Shown: piece by piece, positions 19,102 to 28,649 of the stretch | How positions within the stretch are numbered: the first letter of the stretch is position 1 | How the letters are laid out: each line of letters opens with the position of its first letter | DNA from: Desulfonema magnum | GTDB lineage: Bacteria > Desulfobacterota > Desulfobacteria > Desulfobacterales > 4be13 | NCBI RefSeq assembly: GCF_017377395.1 | Contig: NZ_CP061800.1 | Span: 7,611,001-7,675,000 of the forward strand | Reading direction: 5' to 3' | DNA length: 64,000 bases | Notes under the pieces: generated by a model | The model's database searches: none | Seen by the model: only the letters and a program-made list of their open reading frames with translations | What the model was told of the DNA's origin: nothing | Translations under genes and position numbers: made by a program

Positions 19102-19563
19102 ATGATTGTATTAAATGTGAACGGTACGAAAAGGCAGGTTGATGCTGCCCCGGGGAACCCTTTGTTGTGGGTCCTGCGGGACAACCTGGGGATTACGAGT
19201 GTGAAATACACCTGTGGCATTGCCGAATGCGGTATGTGTACGGTTCTTATTGACGGCCAGGCCCGGCGTTCCTGTGTTGTTAACGTGGAAGATGTCCTGG
19301 AAAGTGAGATCACGACCATTGAGGGCCTGCCGGAAAATCACCCGGTAAAAGTTGCCTGGATCGAAAAACAGGTGCCCCAGTGCGGATACTGCCAGCCGGG
19401 CATCATGCTTCAGACGGTTGATTTTCTTTCACGTGAGCCAAATCCGACCGAAGAACAGATCAACAATGAGATGGATCATATGATTTGCCGCTGCGGCACG
19501 CATCCTCGGATCAAAAAGGCGATTCAAATGGCCGCGGAAATGACTGCAAAACAGGGAGGGTAA
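19102..19563 (+). CDS. [2Fe-2S] subunit of a molybdenum hydroxylase (IorA-like)
   Basis: 153 residues from the ATG at 19102, which follows AAGGAGG by 5 nt; a longer frame from 19009 lacks such a site. The N-terminal plant-type ferredoxin domain has CGIAECGMCTVLIDG..C for the first cluster and the C-terminal helical domain has CGYCQPG..CRC for the second. This is the small subunit of xanthine dehydrogenase-family enzymes, closest in style to isoquinoline 1-oxidoreductase alpha. It passes electrons from the molybdenum site to an external acceptor. It is 3 bp from the large subunit gene and clearly co-transcribed. No FAD subunit gene is present, as usual for the Ior type. Confidence 0.9.
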   Translation: MIVLNVNGTKRQVDAAPGNPLLWVLRDNLGITSVKYTCGIAECGMCTVLIDGQARRSCVVNVEDVLESEITTIEGLPENHPVKVAWIEKQVPQCGYCQPGIMLQTVDFLSREPNPTEEQINNEMDHMICRCGTHPRIKKAIQMAAEMTAKQGG

Positions 19564-19566
19564 GCC

Positions 19567-21711
19567 ATGAATACACATATGACTCGAAGAGATTTCCTAA
19601 AAAAAAGCAGCCTTGTGGTCGCGGCAGCAGCCCTGCCCGGCAAGCTGAATATCTTTAACGCCTCACTGGTGCTGGCCCATGCGGGTACCTCCTTTAAACC
19701 CCACGCTTTTCTGGAGATTGCTACGGATGACACCATCACTGTCTGGATGGGTCAGACAAATCTCGGCCAGGGCACCCACACTGGTATTCCCATGATTATC
19801 GCGGACGAACTGGATGCACCATGGGAAAAAATACAGGTAAGAATGGCGCTTGCGGCAGAGCCGTTTAAAAGCCCTGTATGGCATGTACAGGTGACCGGAG
19901 GCAGCAGCAGTATCCGCCATCGCTGGGATATGCTTCGCGAGGTGGGGGCCGCGGCCCGGGGAATGCTGGTTGAAACAGCATCTGAGAAGTGGGGCATTCC
20001 TCCGAAAAAATGTGTCACAAAAGAGGGCAAAGTCATTCATCCGGACGGACGCAGCCTTACCTATGGGCAACTGGCGAAAGCTGCTGGAAAACGGCCGGTT
20101 CCTGAAAATCCTCCTCTGAAGTCTCCAAAGGATTATCGTATTATCGGCACCCAAAGGAACCGACTGGATATCCCGGACAAAGTGATGGGCAAAACTGTTT
20201 ATGGTATTGACTTCACCCTGCCCGGTATGTGCATCGCGGTTGTGGCCCGTCCGCCCCGTTACGGAGCCGTGTCCCGGTCCTATAATGCAGAAGCGGCCAT
20301 GGCGGTCAAAGGGGTGATCAAAGTGGTGCCCCTTGAGAACAGAATCGCAGTCTGTGCGGAAACGACCTATGCGGCCATGCAGGGCCGGAATGCCCTCGAA
20401 ATAAAGTGGTCAGACGGGTCCCATCCGGACCTTAATGATGACACCCTGGATGCTTTGTATAAAGCACATCTTGAAAAATCAGGAGCAGTTGCCCAAAAAA
20501 GTGGCGATGTGAAAAAGGCATTGGCAGGAGCCGCTCAGACAATAGAACAATCCTACAAGTTGCCTTATATCTCTCACGCCCAGGCGGAGCCGATTAATTG
20601 CACCGCCCATGTGGAAAAAGAGCGCTGCCGTTTGTGGATTCCGACCCAGGCTCAGACCGCTACCCAGCTCACGGCATCCAAGCTGACCGGTCTGCCTGTT
20701 GAAAAAGTGGAAGTCATGACCACGCCTGCCGGCGGCGGTTTTGGTCTGCGCGGGGAACAGGACCCGGTTGAGGATTCGGTTTTGCTCTCCAAAACACTGA
20801 ACCGTCCGGTCAAAGTGATCCAAAGCCGTGAAGATGAGTTTGCCAACGACTGTTTCCGTCCGGCGAGTCAGTGCAGAATAAAGGCCGGATTGGATAAGGG
20901 CGGTCGGCTGGTCGCGTGGTCACATAAGGTTGCCGCACCATCTGTTATGTCCAGGAAGATGCCCCAATATGTGAAGAACAACATTGATTCGGATGCGGTT
21001 TCGGGCATCAGGGATATGCCGTATTCACTCCCAAACCTGCTGGTGAACTATGTGATGGTGAATCTTCCCATAACGGTGGGGTGGTGGCGGTCGGTGGGCT
21101 ACTCTGTCAATGTTTTCACTGTTGAATCTTTTATGGATGAGATGGCCCATGCCGCGGGAAAGGATCCGATTCAGTTCCGTCTTGATCACATGAAAAAAGG
21201 CTCCAGACCTTATAATATCCTGTCACTTTTGGCTGAAAAAGGCGGATGGGGCAGTCCTGTGTCCAAAGGCAGGGCAAGAGGGGTGGCTGTCACGTCCTGC
21301 TTTGAGTCGTTTGCCGCTCACATGGCAGAGGTGTCGGTCAGCAAAAAGGGGAAGATCACGGTTCACAAGATGGTCTGCGCTCTGGACTGCGGCACTGCTG
21401 TTTATCCGGATGCGATCCGGGCCCAGGCCGAAGCCGGTGTGGTCATGGGACTGAGTGTGGCGTTTTATGAAAAGGTCAGTTTTGCAAACGGTGGTGTAAA
21501 AACGGCCAATTATGATGATTATCCAATACTTACCATGTCTGAAGTACCGGATATTGAAGTGCATATTGCCCGGAACAACCTTAAAGCCGGGGGGATCGGT
21601 GAGCCTGTTTTCCCATCGGTTGCCCCTGCTGTGGCCAATGCCGTATTCAGAGCTACGGGGATCAGGCTGAGAGAGCTGCCCTTTAAAAGAGAATTGCTGA
21701 TCAGGGGATAA
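19567..21711 (+). CDS. Molybdopterin-binding subunit of a molybdenum hydroxylase (IorB-like)
   Basis: 714 residues. A twin-arginine signal (TRRDFLKKSSLVVAAAA) begins at residue 6, so the enzyme is probably exported folded to the periplasm together with the small subunit. The body has the xanthine dehydrogenase-family large-subunit pattern: DFTLPGMCIAVVARPPRYGA, TPAGGGFGLRGEQDPVEDSV for the cofactor-binding loop, GWWRSVGYSVNVFTVESFMDE, and GIGEPVFPSVAPAVANAVF near the C-terminus. It hydroxylates an aldehyde or N-heterocycle in known relatives; the substrate here cannot be told from sequence. No XdhC-like maturation gene lies nearby. Confidence 0.88.
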   Translation: MNTHMTRRDFLKKSSLVVAAAALPGKLNIFNASLVLAHAGTSFKPHAFLEIATDDTITVWMGQTNLGQGTHTGIPMIIADELDAPWEKIQVRMALAAEPFKSPVWHVQVTGGSSSIRHRWDMLREVGAAARGMLVETASEKWGIPPKKCVTKEGKVIHPDGRSLTYGQLAKAAGKRPVPENPPLKSPKDYRIIGTQRNRLDIPDKVMGKTVYGIDFTLPGMCIAVVARPPRYGAVSRSYNAEAAMAVKGVIKVVPLENRIAVCAETTYAAMQGRNALEIKWSDGSHPDLNDDTLDALYKAHLEKSGAVAQKSGDVKKALAGAAQTIEQSYKLPYISHAQAEPINCTAHVEKERCRLWIPTQAQTATQLTASKLTGLPVEKVEVMTTPAGGGFGLRGEQDPVEDSVLLSKTLNRPVKVIQSREDEFANDCFRPASQCRIKAGLDKGGRLVAWSHKVAAPSVMSRKMPQYVKNNIDSDAVSGIRDMPYSLPNLLVNYVMVNLPITVGWWRSVGYSVNVFTVESFMDEMAHAAGKDPIQFRLDHMKKGSRPYNILSLLAEKGGWGSPVSKGRARGVAVTSCFESFAAHMAEVSVSKKGKITVHKMVCALDCGTAVYPDAIRAQAEAGVVMGLSVAFYEKVSFANGGVKTANYDDYPILTMSEVPDIEVHIARNNLKAGGIGEPVFPSVAPAVANAVFRATGIRLRELPFKRELLIRG

Positions 21712-21739
21712 AAGCTTCTGAAAAGGTTTATGTGAAAAA

Positions 21740-21999
21740 GTGTTAGGTGTTAGGTGTTAGGTGTTAGGAAAAACTATAAAACTTTCATCGTTCGTTGTGA
21801 CCGGGCCGATCATGGCCGTTTATATGAAAGTCCGGAGTGCAAAAATTAAGCGAAGCGGTTTTTTGCAGAGACTTTCATGCCTCTTTGTGACCGTCAGGTC
21901 ATGGCCGTTTATATGAAAGTGTCAGGGGTCAGGTGTTAAGTGTTAGGAAAAACTATAAAATTTCATCATTTGTTGTGACCGGCAGCTCATGGGAGTTTA
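21740..21999. repeat. Two tandem copies of the GTGTTAGG / CATGGCCGTTTATA repeat
   Basis: Each copy holds AGTGTTAGG-type tracts, an AAAAACTATAAAA block, TTCATCGTTCGTTGTGACC, and CATGGCCGTTTATATGAAAG. A CCGGAGTGCAAAAAT REP-like unit (21830-21875) separates the copies. Non-coding. Confidence 0.65.
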
Positions 22000-22000
22000 T

Positions 22001-22243
22001 AAGCACCTGAGCTGAAGTTTTTTATACTCGATGTTCAAGTTTTTCTATGTCATTCCTGCGAAAGCAGGAATGACAGGCTTTTTGGTCGAACAGGGTCAAA
22101 AAACTTGAACATCGAGTTATACCTGTTTTTTATGTGAAATGCGAAAAAACCCGATTTTTTCCATCACGGGTGGCGGCTCATTCCGGGGAAAAACCCGGGT
22201 TTCTTTTCCAGGCAAATATCAGAAAACTTATGGTCTGGTGCTT
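22001..22243. repeat. AAGCACCTGA..GGTGCTT element interrupted by another repeat
   Basis: The terminal arms AAGCACCTGAGCTGAAG and CTTATGGTCTGGTGCTT match the intact copy at 63320-63467. The element is split at 22027 by a 90-bp insertion (next entry). Confidence 0.6.
22027..22116. mobile_element. CTCGATGTTCAAG palindromic repeat, nested copy
   Basis: The arms CTCGATGTTCAAGTTTTT and CTTGAACATCGAG surround the palindrome CATTCCTGCGAAAGCAGGAA. It is flanked by the 5-bp direct repeat TTATA. Relatives lie at 32052-32206 and 52316-52408. Confidence 0.6.
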
Positions 22244-22267
22244 ATTTTTGTCTGCTTTACTTTTTTT

Positions 22268-22518
22268 CTGATTATAACGGATTTTGGGGAGGCTCCGGCC
22301 GTGAATATGACAGCGGATAAAAAGGATGAAACGGATATGACTTTTCAGATCGGCTTCCCGCGGCACCGGATTACGGGCTGCCTGCCGGGATAAGGGATAG
22401 GGCTTTCCGGATCGGAAACACCCTTCGGGGAACCGCTGTCATATCGGCCGGTACTATCCGTTTCATCCCCTGAATCCGTTGTCATATTGCCGGCCTCCCC
22501 TAACTCCGTTATAATCAG
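22268..22518. mobile_element. MITE copy 2, with 8-bp target duplication
   Basis: The left end CTGATTATAACGGATTTTGG and right end CCTAACTCCGTTATAATCAG bound 251 bp, flanked by a perfect CTTTTTTT on both sides (22260-22267 and 22519-22526). The core contains inverted AACGGATATGAC/GTCATATCGG-like segments but no protein. Confidence 0.78.
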
Positions 22519-22525
22519 CTTTTTT

Positions 22526-22550
22526 TGATTATAACGGAGTTAGGGGATGC
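22526..22550. mobile_element. Truncated MITE left end
   Basis: TGATTATAACGGAGTTAGGG starts directly after the right target duplication of copy 2. It has no partner end and runs into the leader of the haemagglutinin gene. Confidence 0.5.
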
Positions 22551-22599
22551 AGGCAATGCCCCGTAGGGGCAGCATATTTGTAGCTTTTGAAAGGAAAAA

Positions 22600-25500
22600 A
22601 TGATGAAGACCGTCTCACAATATTTTTTTGTTCTTTTTATGCTGATTGTCATCGCTGTTCCGGTTCATGCGGACGGGACTCACCCGCGGGGCATTAAACT
22701 GGACGGAACCCTCGGAAATGCGGGAAAGCTGAGTCTCCCGGGGCCGGATTATGAGATTAAGGCCGAATTCGGCAGGCAGGCCGGGGCAAATCTGTTCCAC
22801 AGCTTTCAGCAGTTCAATATCCATACGGATGAGCGTGCGACCTTTTCCGGTCCGGATTCGGTGCAAAACATCATCTCCCGTGTCACCGGGGGAAATGTTT
22901 CGTGGATTGACGGCCGGCTCGGTTCGGCCATCCCCGGAGCGGATCTGTACATGCTGAATCCCGCGGGGGTGATGTTCGGGGCAAATGCCTCGCTGGATTT
23001 AAGCGGGTCGTTTCATGTCAGCACTGCGGATTATCTGCGCCTGGGCCAAAATGAACGCTTTTACGCAAATCCGCTGGAAAGCGATGTGCTTTCCACGGCC
23101 GCTCCGAGCGCTTTCGGATTTCTGGATGACAGTGTCGGGAAGATCACATTTGAAGGCGGGGAGATTGCGCCCCGTGATGATGAAAATGACACCGGTCTTC
23201 TCGGTGTTCCCGAAGGTGAAACCGTGTCCGTCATCGGCGGGGACATTGAAATAAAAGGCATATTTTACCGGAGACAGGCGATTGATGACGAAGGCAATCC
23301 GGAATTTGTAAAAGCCGTTGATGAAAACGGGGAACCGGTGTCTGATGATGAGGGCAATCCTGTTTTGGCAACTGATGAGGACGGCAATCCCATTCCTGAG
23401 ATGGAAACCGTGAATCTGAGAGATATCAAAGCCCCGGGCGGACGGATCAACATGGCGGCTGTTGCCTCCGAGGGGGAAGTCATACCGAGCGAATTTGATC
23501 TGCATGTCACTTCTTCGGAAAAGGGAGATATAACGCTTTCCGAAAAAGCCGCTCTGGATGTCAGCGGAACCGGAGGCGGAAGCGTATTTATCCGGGGCGG
23601 TCAGTTTGTTGCTGATAACAGCGGCATTCGGTCTGAAACCACGGGGGACAGGGACGGTCGAGTGATTGATATTCAGACAGATGCGTTATCTCTGGGACAT
23701 GGTGCCCGGATTTCTGCGGAAACCTCTGGTACGGGAAAAGGAAGTGACATACGGCTTAAAGTATCGGAAGATGCCGTCTTTTCCGGTTATTATGATCGCA
23801 TGAACTCCATTAAGACGGTAACTCGGGGACAGGAAGAAGGTGCGGGAGATTCAGGCAGCATTTTCATTGAAGCGAAAAATATTGATTCGGAAAATACCAC
23901 GATTTCAACGCGCACATCCGGCAAAGGCGGCGGAGGGGATATCTCCCTCAAAGCATCTGAATCTGTCAATTTGACAATGAATCCTAAAAATGCCACAAAT
24001 GATCTCGGGTGTGGCCCGTTTTACGGGGTTGATGTTCTGGGCACTTACGGAGAGAACTCCGGAAGAGCGGGAAATCTTTCTGTTGACTCAAAAGTCATTT
24101 CTCTCCGACGAGGCACGGTTATTGCCAGCAAAGCCAAAGGCGATGGTGATCCGGGAGATATAAGGCTTAAAGGAACCGAATCGGTTCATTCTGATTTTGC
24201 GTGGATTAATTCTGTGAATGGCGGAAATATTTCTGTTGAAGCCAAAAATATCGAAATTGCAAAAGGCTCGGTTGTTCAGGCAGGAACAGACGGGAATGCC
24301 GACGGGGGCAACATCATTCTTAATGCCGAGGAAACAGTTGCATTCCGTGGTCACACAGATGAGCTTAATGGGTCGGAACCGAGCAAGATCAGGGTGATCA
24401 CCCAAAGTTCCCAGGAAGATGCGGGAGATTCGGGAAGTCTTCGGATACAAGCCAAAAGCATTTTATTCGAAGATGAAGCATCTGTCTCGGCAGGTACGAA
24501 AGGCGTGGGAAACGGCGGCGATATTATGCTGGATGCGGATACCATTTCATTTAGCATTTATGCCCGTATCTTATCGGAAACACAGGGACGGGGAAATGCG
24601 GGAGATATTACCCTGAATGCTGATAGAGTTTCATTTACAAAGGGAGCGCATATTTTATCCGAGACAGAGGGGAAGGGAAATGGTGGAAATATTACCCTGA
24701 ATGCCAGCGAATCTGTCAATTTTTCAGATTATTATCACCTTAGCGGAACTTATGGCACCAGCAGCGGAATCGGACTGAGGAGCAAAAGCCACGGAAAATC
24801 GGGTACCCTTGTGATCGGAGCAAAAGACATTTCATTCCAAGATGGCGCATATATATCCGGAGAAAGTTATGACAAAGGCAAAGGGGGCGATGTGATTCTT
24901 AAAGCTTCTGAAACCGTTAACTTTTCAGGTCATACTTTAGTCAAACATATATGCCCCGATGCACGGGGATACGGCAGCACCGGAATCGGTATGCGGACGG
25001 AACACGGCGGGGACAAGGGAGACGGAGATTCTGGCAGTCTTTTCATTGAAGCAAAAAATATCCGGTTTGATGAAACCGCCAATATAACATCGGCCACATA
25101 CGGAAGCGGCAAAGGCGCTGATGTGAACCTGAAAGCAGATGAATCGGTCATCTTTTCCGGGAAAAGCAGCGATGATTTCGGGTCCAGCGGGATATCACTG
25201 ATAACCCGAAGTACGGACGAGAATTCCGGAACTGGCGGCTCTCTTTATGTCGAAGCCGCTGATATTATATTTCAGGAAGGAAGTTTTATTGCTGCCAACA
25301 CTCATGGAAAGGGGAAAGGAGGCGATGTCACGTTAAACGCTGATGCGTCTGTCACATTTTCCGGTGACAGCGGTCAGAGATGGGATAATAGTGAGCATCT
25401 GATCAATTCTGTGGAAAATAATAAACAATGGCAGACATCCGGGAATCCCGAATGGGAGGACAATTATTCCTATTTTATTTGTGGTACCCTTTCAAACAGT

Positions 25501-28230
25501 TATAGCCCGGATTCCATTATAATAACCATGTATGATCTGATATTGCCCAGTGGTATTTATGCGGAAACATTTTATCAGGGAGAAGACGCGGGGGATGCCG
25601 GAACAGTTCAGATTGAGGCGGATAATATCTATTTTAAAGATGGTGCGTTCATTCAATCCGAGACAAGGGGGAAAGGAAACGCCGGCAATGTAATCCTCCG
25701 CGCACGAGAATCCCTCTGTTTTACCGGGGAGGCGAGTGATCCCGGGCTTTCCAGCAATGTTTACGCTGAAGTGGATGCGAGAAGCAATGGCGGCAACGGA
25801 GGAGATGTCTTACTGGAAGCGGAGGATATCCTGTTAGATGACGGTGCCAAGATTGTCACAAGTGCATTCGGGCCAGGAAATGGCGGCAACGTTGCAATTA
25901 ATGCCCGCGAAACATTGACCCTCACAGGCGCTGACAGTAAAGGCTGGAGCAGCTCAATCGCCTCATCTTCCAACCCCAAAGAAACCGGAACACCTGCCGG
26001 ACACGGAGGAAATGTATTCATAGAAGCCGGAGAGATGTTTCTCGAAAACGGCGGACAGATCGCCAGCAGTTCCATCGCCCCTCAGGGAAAAACAAGTGGT
26101 CAGGCCGGGGAAGTCAGTATTCAGGTCGCGGGGACGACCCGACTCTCCGGCGTCAATCCTCACGGTGAAAACGAGGACGGATTCGGATCCGGCATTTACG
26201 CACGAACCAGAGGTGTGGGCGATAATTCGGGCAATGCTGGAAAAATCACCCTGGAAACCGGTTCTCTTATTATTAAAAACGGGTCAGTCATTGAAAGCGG
26301 CACAAACTGCGATGCAGATGGCGGGAATATTGAAATCCGGGCGCAGGATTCGGTTCATATTTCCGGTGATGCATCCGGCATACAACTGAAAGAAAGAGCA
26401 GAGAGTCAGTCAGAATATTTGACAGGATTTTCAACTGAGAATTACAACCGGTCTGTCAGCGGTGTTTATTCAGAATCCGAAGGAGCAGATGAAAATGCGG
26501 GAAGAGGCGGTAAAATTGACCTCACGGCACAGAACTTGACGCTTTCCGAGAGAGGGAAAATATCCACCTCAGGTGCGGGCGGCGGAAAAGCCGGAAACAT
26601 CACCTTGAACGTCAGCCATCTGAGGCTTGGCACAGATGCATCAGTCTCTTCTGAAAGTCTGACTGCCAATGTGTATAATTTTGCAGATATTTCGGAACGG
26701 GATAAAATGGCCCTGATACCGGGCGATCTGATAAATGTTGCGGACAGGGGTGACGGAAGATCAGAGAAATATATCTTTACAGAAAGCGGGTTGATGAGAA
26801 TCCAGTCTGTTTATGAAGCTTCTGATATCGAGGAATTGAATGGACTCTCAGACAAATACGCCATAGCTGAAGGTGATGTGATTGAGGTCGAGGACACGGG
26901 CGATGGCAAACCCGGACGCTTTGCCTATTCATCCGATAAATGGAGCGAACTCGGCAATAGCAATGCGCTTATCGTCTCCATAGCTGATGATGGTCAGTGT
27001 GCGGGGGAGGTAATTTGCGTACCTTCACAGCGTCTAGTCGTATTAAATCACATTACCGTGGCGGGCACTGCGGAACTGAATGAACTTTCCGAACAGGGGC
27101 CTTTTATTACGGACGGTTTCATGGCTAATGTCACAGATACCGGCAATGGATCAGAAGCCCGTTTTGTTTTTTACAAAAACGAGTGGATAAACGCTGAGAA
27201 TGCGCTTAATATTGCTGATCAAAACACATTGTTTCATCTTCAGGCAGGCACCGTGGCAAACGTGGCAAACGCCGGGGACGGAAGGCCGACGAGTTTTTTT
27301 TATTCGGGAAAAGAATGGATTACGTTGAACGACACCCGGGCGGTTTCGAATATGACAGAGCGGGACAGTCTTTCTTCTCAGACTGGCGATGTGGTAAAAG
27401 TATCTGACATGGGAAACGGCGAGTCGGAAACGTTTCTGTATGCAGAGGGAGCGTGGATAAAACTCCTTAAAGGGGACGCGGGAACCGTTGCCATCAATGC
27501 CGACACCCTGCGAATGGAAAATGGCAGTTCTGTCAGCACATCAGCCAACGGATACGGTAATGCGGGAAATATCACGCTCACAGCCGGAACGCTTGAGATG
27601 GGCACACAGTCACAGATTTCCTCAGCCAGCAATGCAGTGAATCTGGGCGGCGATGCAGGTGAAATAAAGGTCAGTGCCGACAATATCAGACTGACAGGCA
27701 ATGCATCTCTCACGACAGAGGCAAAAGGAGCAGGCGGCGGGAAAATAAATGTGAATGCCGCAAACAAAATTTATCTGCTGAACGGTAAGATCACCAGTAG
27801 CGTGAGACTGGGCAAGGGAGAGGGCGGGGATGTCACAACCGACTCCAAACTCGTTATTCTGAATCACAGCCCTGTGGAAGCCAATGCTCAGGACGGAGAC
27901 GGCGGAGCTGTTTTTATCCGTACTGACAATTACATCAAATCCTCGGACAGCAAAGTCACGGCCACATCAGAGCGGGGCAAGCACGGAACTGTGAGAATCG
28001 AAGCCCCGGACATTGATATTACCAGTGGGCTGACGATATTACCCGCTGATTATCTTGACGCGTCGCAATGGATGAAAGCCCCCTGCTCCGGCCGTTCCGG
28101 TGCGGATGTGAGCCGTTTTGTGATAAGGGGACGGGACGGCGCTGCTGCCGCTCCCGGCGATCTTCAGGCAGGTTCTCCGGTGTGGTCTGACGAGCCGGAT
28201 TCGGATGATTGTCCGCCCGGGAAAAAATAG
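22600..28230 (+). CDS. TpsA-type filamentous haemagglutinin-like exoprotein
   Basis: 1,876 residues. A Sec signal is visible (hydrophobic core FFVLFMLIVIAV, cleavage after VHA near 24). Residues 30-155 form the two-partner-secretion domain, with the signature stretches NIISRVTGG, WIDGRL and LNPAGVMFGANASLDLSGSF. The rest is a right-handed beta-helix of about 20-residue rungs such as GGDITLNA and GDSGSLFIEAKNI. Two oddities are inserted: an acidic tandem repeat (DEDGNPIPE type, residues ~225-270) and five ~35-residue modules with a GDVVxVxDxGxG..FxY..xW pattern (residues ~1365-1630). An AAAGGA site precedes ATG 22600/22603. No TpsB/Omp85 partner is encoded in the window. It is presumably secreted and used in adhesion. 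Confidence 0.87.
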   Translation: MMKTVSQYFFVLFMLIVIAVPVHADGTHPRGIKLDGTLGNAGKLSLPGPDYEIKAEFGRQAGANLFHSFQQFNIHTDERATFSGPDSVQNIISRVTGGNVSWIDGRLGSAIPGADLYMLNPAGVMFGANASLDLSGSFHVSTADYLRLGQNERFYANPLESDVLSTAAPSAFGFLDDSVGKITFEGGEIAPRDDENDTGLLGVPEGETVSVIGGDIEIKGIFYRRQAIDDEGNPEFVKAVDENGEPVSDDEGNPVLATDEDGNPIPEMETVNLRDIKAPGGRINMAAVASEGEVIPSEFDLHVTSSEKGDITLSEKAALDVSGTGGGSVFIRGGQFVADNSGIRSETTGDRDGRVIDIQTDALSLGHGARISAETSGTGKGSDIRLKVSEDAVFSGYYDRMNSIKTVTRGQEEGAGDSGSIFIEAKNIDSENTTISTRTSGKGGGGDISLKASESVNLTMNPKNATNDLGCGPFYGVDVLGTYGENSGRAGNLSVDSKVISLRRGTVIASKAKGDGDPGDIRLKGTESVHSDFAWINSVNGGNISVEAKNIEIAKGSVVQAGTDGNADGGNIILNAEETVAFRGHTDELNGSEPSKIRVITQSSQEDAGDSGSLRIQAKSILFEDEASVSAGTKGVGNGGDIMLDADTISFSIYARILSETQGRGNAGDITLNADRVSFTKGAHILSETEGKGNGGNITLNASESVNFSDYYHLSGTYGTSSGIGLRSKSHGKSGTLVIGAKDISFQDGAYISGESYDKGKGGDVILKASETVNFSGHTLVKHICPDARGYGSTGIGMRTEHGGDKGDGDSGSLFIEAKNIRFDETANITSATYGSGKGADVNLKADESVIFSGKSSDDFGSSGISLITRSTDENSGTGGSLYVEAADIIFQEGSFIAANTHGKGKGGDVTLNADASVTFSGDSGQRWDNSEHLINSVENNKQWQTSGNPEWEDNYSYFICGTLSNSYSPDSIIITMYDLILPSGIYAETFYQGEDAGDAGTVQIEADNIYFKDGAFIQSETRGKGNAGNVILRARESLCFTGEASDPGLSSNVYAEVDARSNGGNGGDVLLEAEDILLDDGAKIVTSAFGPGNGGNVAINARETLTLTGADSKGWSSSIASSSNPKETGTPAGHGGNVFIEAGEMFLENGGQIASSSIAPQGKTSGQAGEVSIQVAGTTRLSGVNPHGENEDGFGSGIYARTRGVGDNSGNAGKITLETGSLIIKNGSVIESGTNCDADGGNIEIRAQDSVHISGDASGIQLKERAESQSEYLTGFSTENYNRSVSGVYSESEGADENAGRGGKIDLTAQNLTLSERGKISTSGAGGGKAGNITLNVSHLRLGTDASVSSESLTANVYNFADISERDKMALIPGDLINVADRGDGRSEKYIFTESGLMRIQSVYEASDIEELNGLSDKYAIAEGDVIEVEDTGDGKPGRFAYSSDKWSELGNSNALIVSIADDGQCAGEVICVPSQRLVVLNHITVAGTAELNELSEQGPFITDGFMANVTDTGNGSEARFVFYKNEWINAENALNIADQNTLFHLQAGTVANVANAGDGRPTSFFYSGKEWITLNDTRAVSNMTERDSLSSQTGDVVKVSDMGNGESETFLYAEGAWIKLLKGDAGTVAINADTLRMENGSSVSTSANGYGNAGNITLTAGTLEMGTQSQISSASNAVNLGGDAGEIKVSADNIRLTGNASLTTEAKGAGGGKINVNAANKIYLLNGKITSSVRLGKGEGGDVTTDSKLVILNHSPVEANAQDGDGGAVFIRTDNYIKSSDSKVTATSERGKHGTVRIEAPDIDITSGLTILPADYLDASQWMKAPCSGRSGADVSRFVIRGRDGAAAAPGDLQAGSPVWSDEPDSDDCPPGKK

Positions 28231-28352
28231 CTACCTGAGCAAAAGTTTTTCATACATCTTTTTTTCTGAGTGGCAAAGAAACCCGGGTTTTTCCTCCGCG
28301 GATGGCGGGTCATTCCGGAAAAAAAGCCAGGTTTCTTTCCCGGATAACTATC
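28231..28352. repeat. TACCTGAGCAAAAG / GAAACCCGGG repeat, truncated by a MITE
   Basis: The left arm is TACCTGAGCAAAAGTTTTTC, followed by the GAAACCCGGGTTTTTCC..GGAAAAAAAGCC palindrome. It stops where MITE copy 3 begins; a diverged right arm may continue after 28528 (AACATTATGATCAG). Confidence 0.55.
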
Positions 28353-28528
28353 CTGATTATAACGGATTTTGGGGAGGCCGATCCGCACCCTGAGCTTGCA
28401 GAAGGGCGGTTTCCATTTACCCGTCCCGGACCTGTCCGAGGAGACCTTCCGGAAAATCCGAAACATACGTCTTTTTTCCGTGTATGCCGCAGTTTTCCCG
28501 GGGCATCCCTTAAATCCGTTATAATCAG
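28353..28528. mobile_element. MITE copy 3, no clear target duplication
   Basis: CTGATTATAACGGATTTTGG at the left and TTAAATCCGTTATAATCAG at the right, 176 bp apart. The flanks (TAACTATC, AATATTTT) do not match, so this copy is old or recombined. It appears to have inserted in the preceding repeat. Confidence 0.65.
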
Positions 28529-28649
28529 AATATTTTTATAACATTATGATCAGAAGTCAATATTTTTTTCAGAGGTCAGCCTGACATAAGGCGCTGAGAA
28601 GGCTTACTCTTTCATTCCTATAATTTTCTGTGTCAGTAAGGTGATAATG

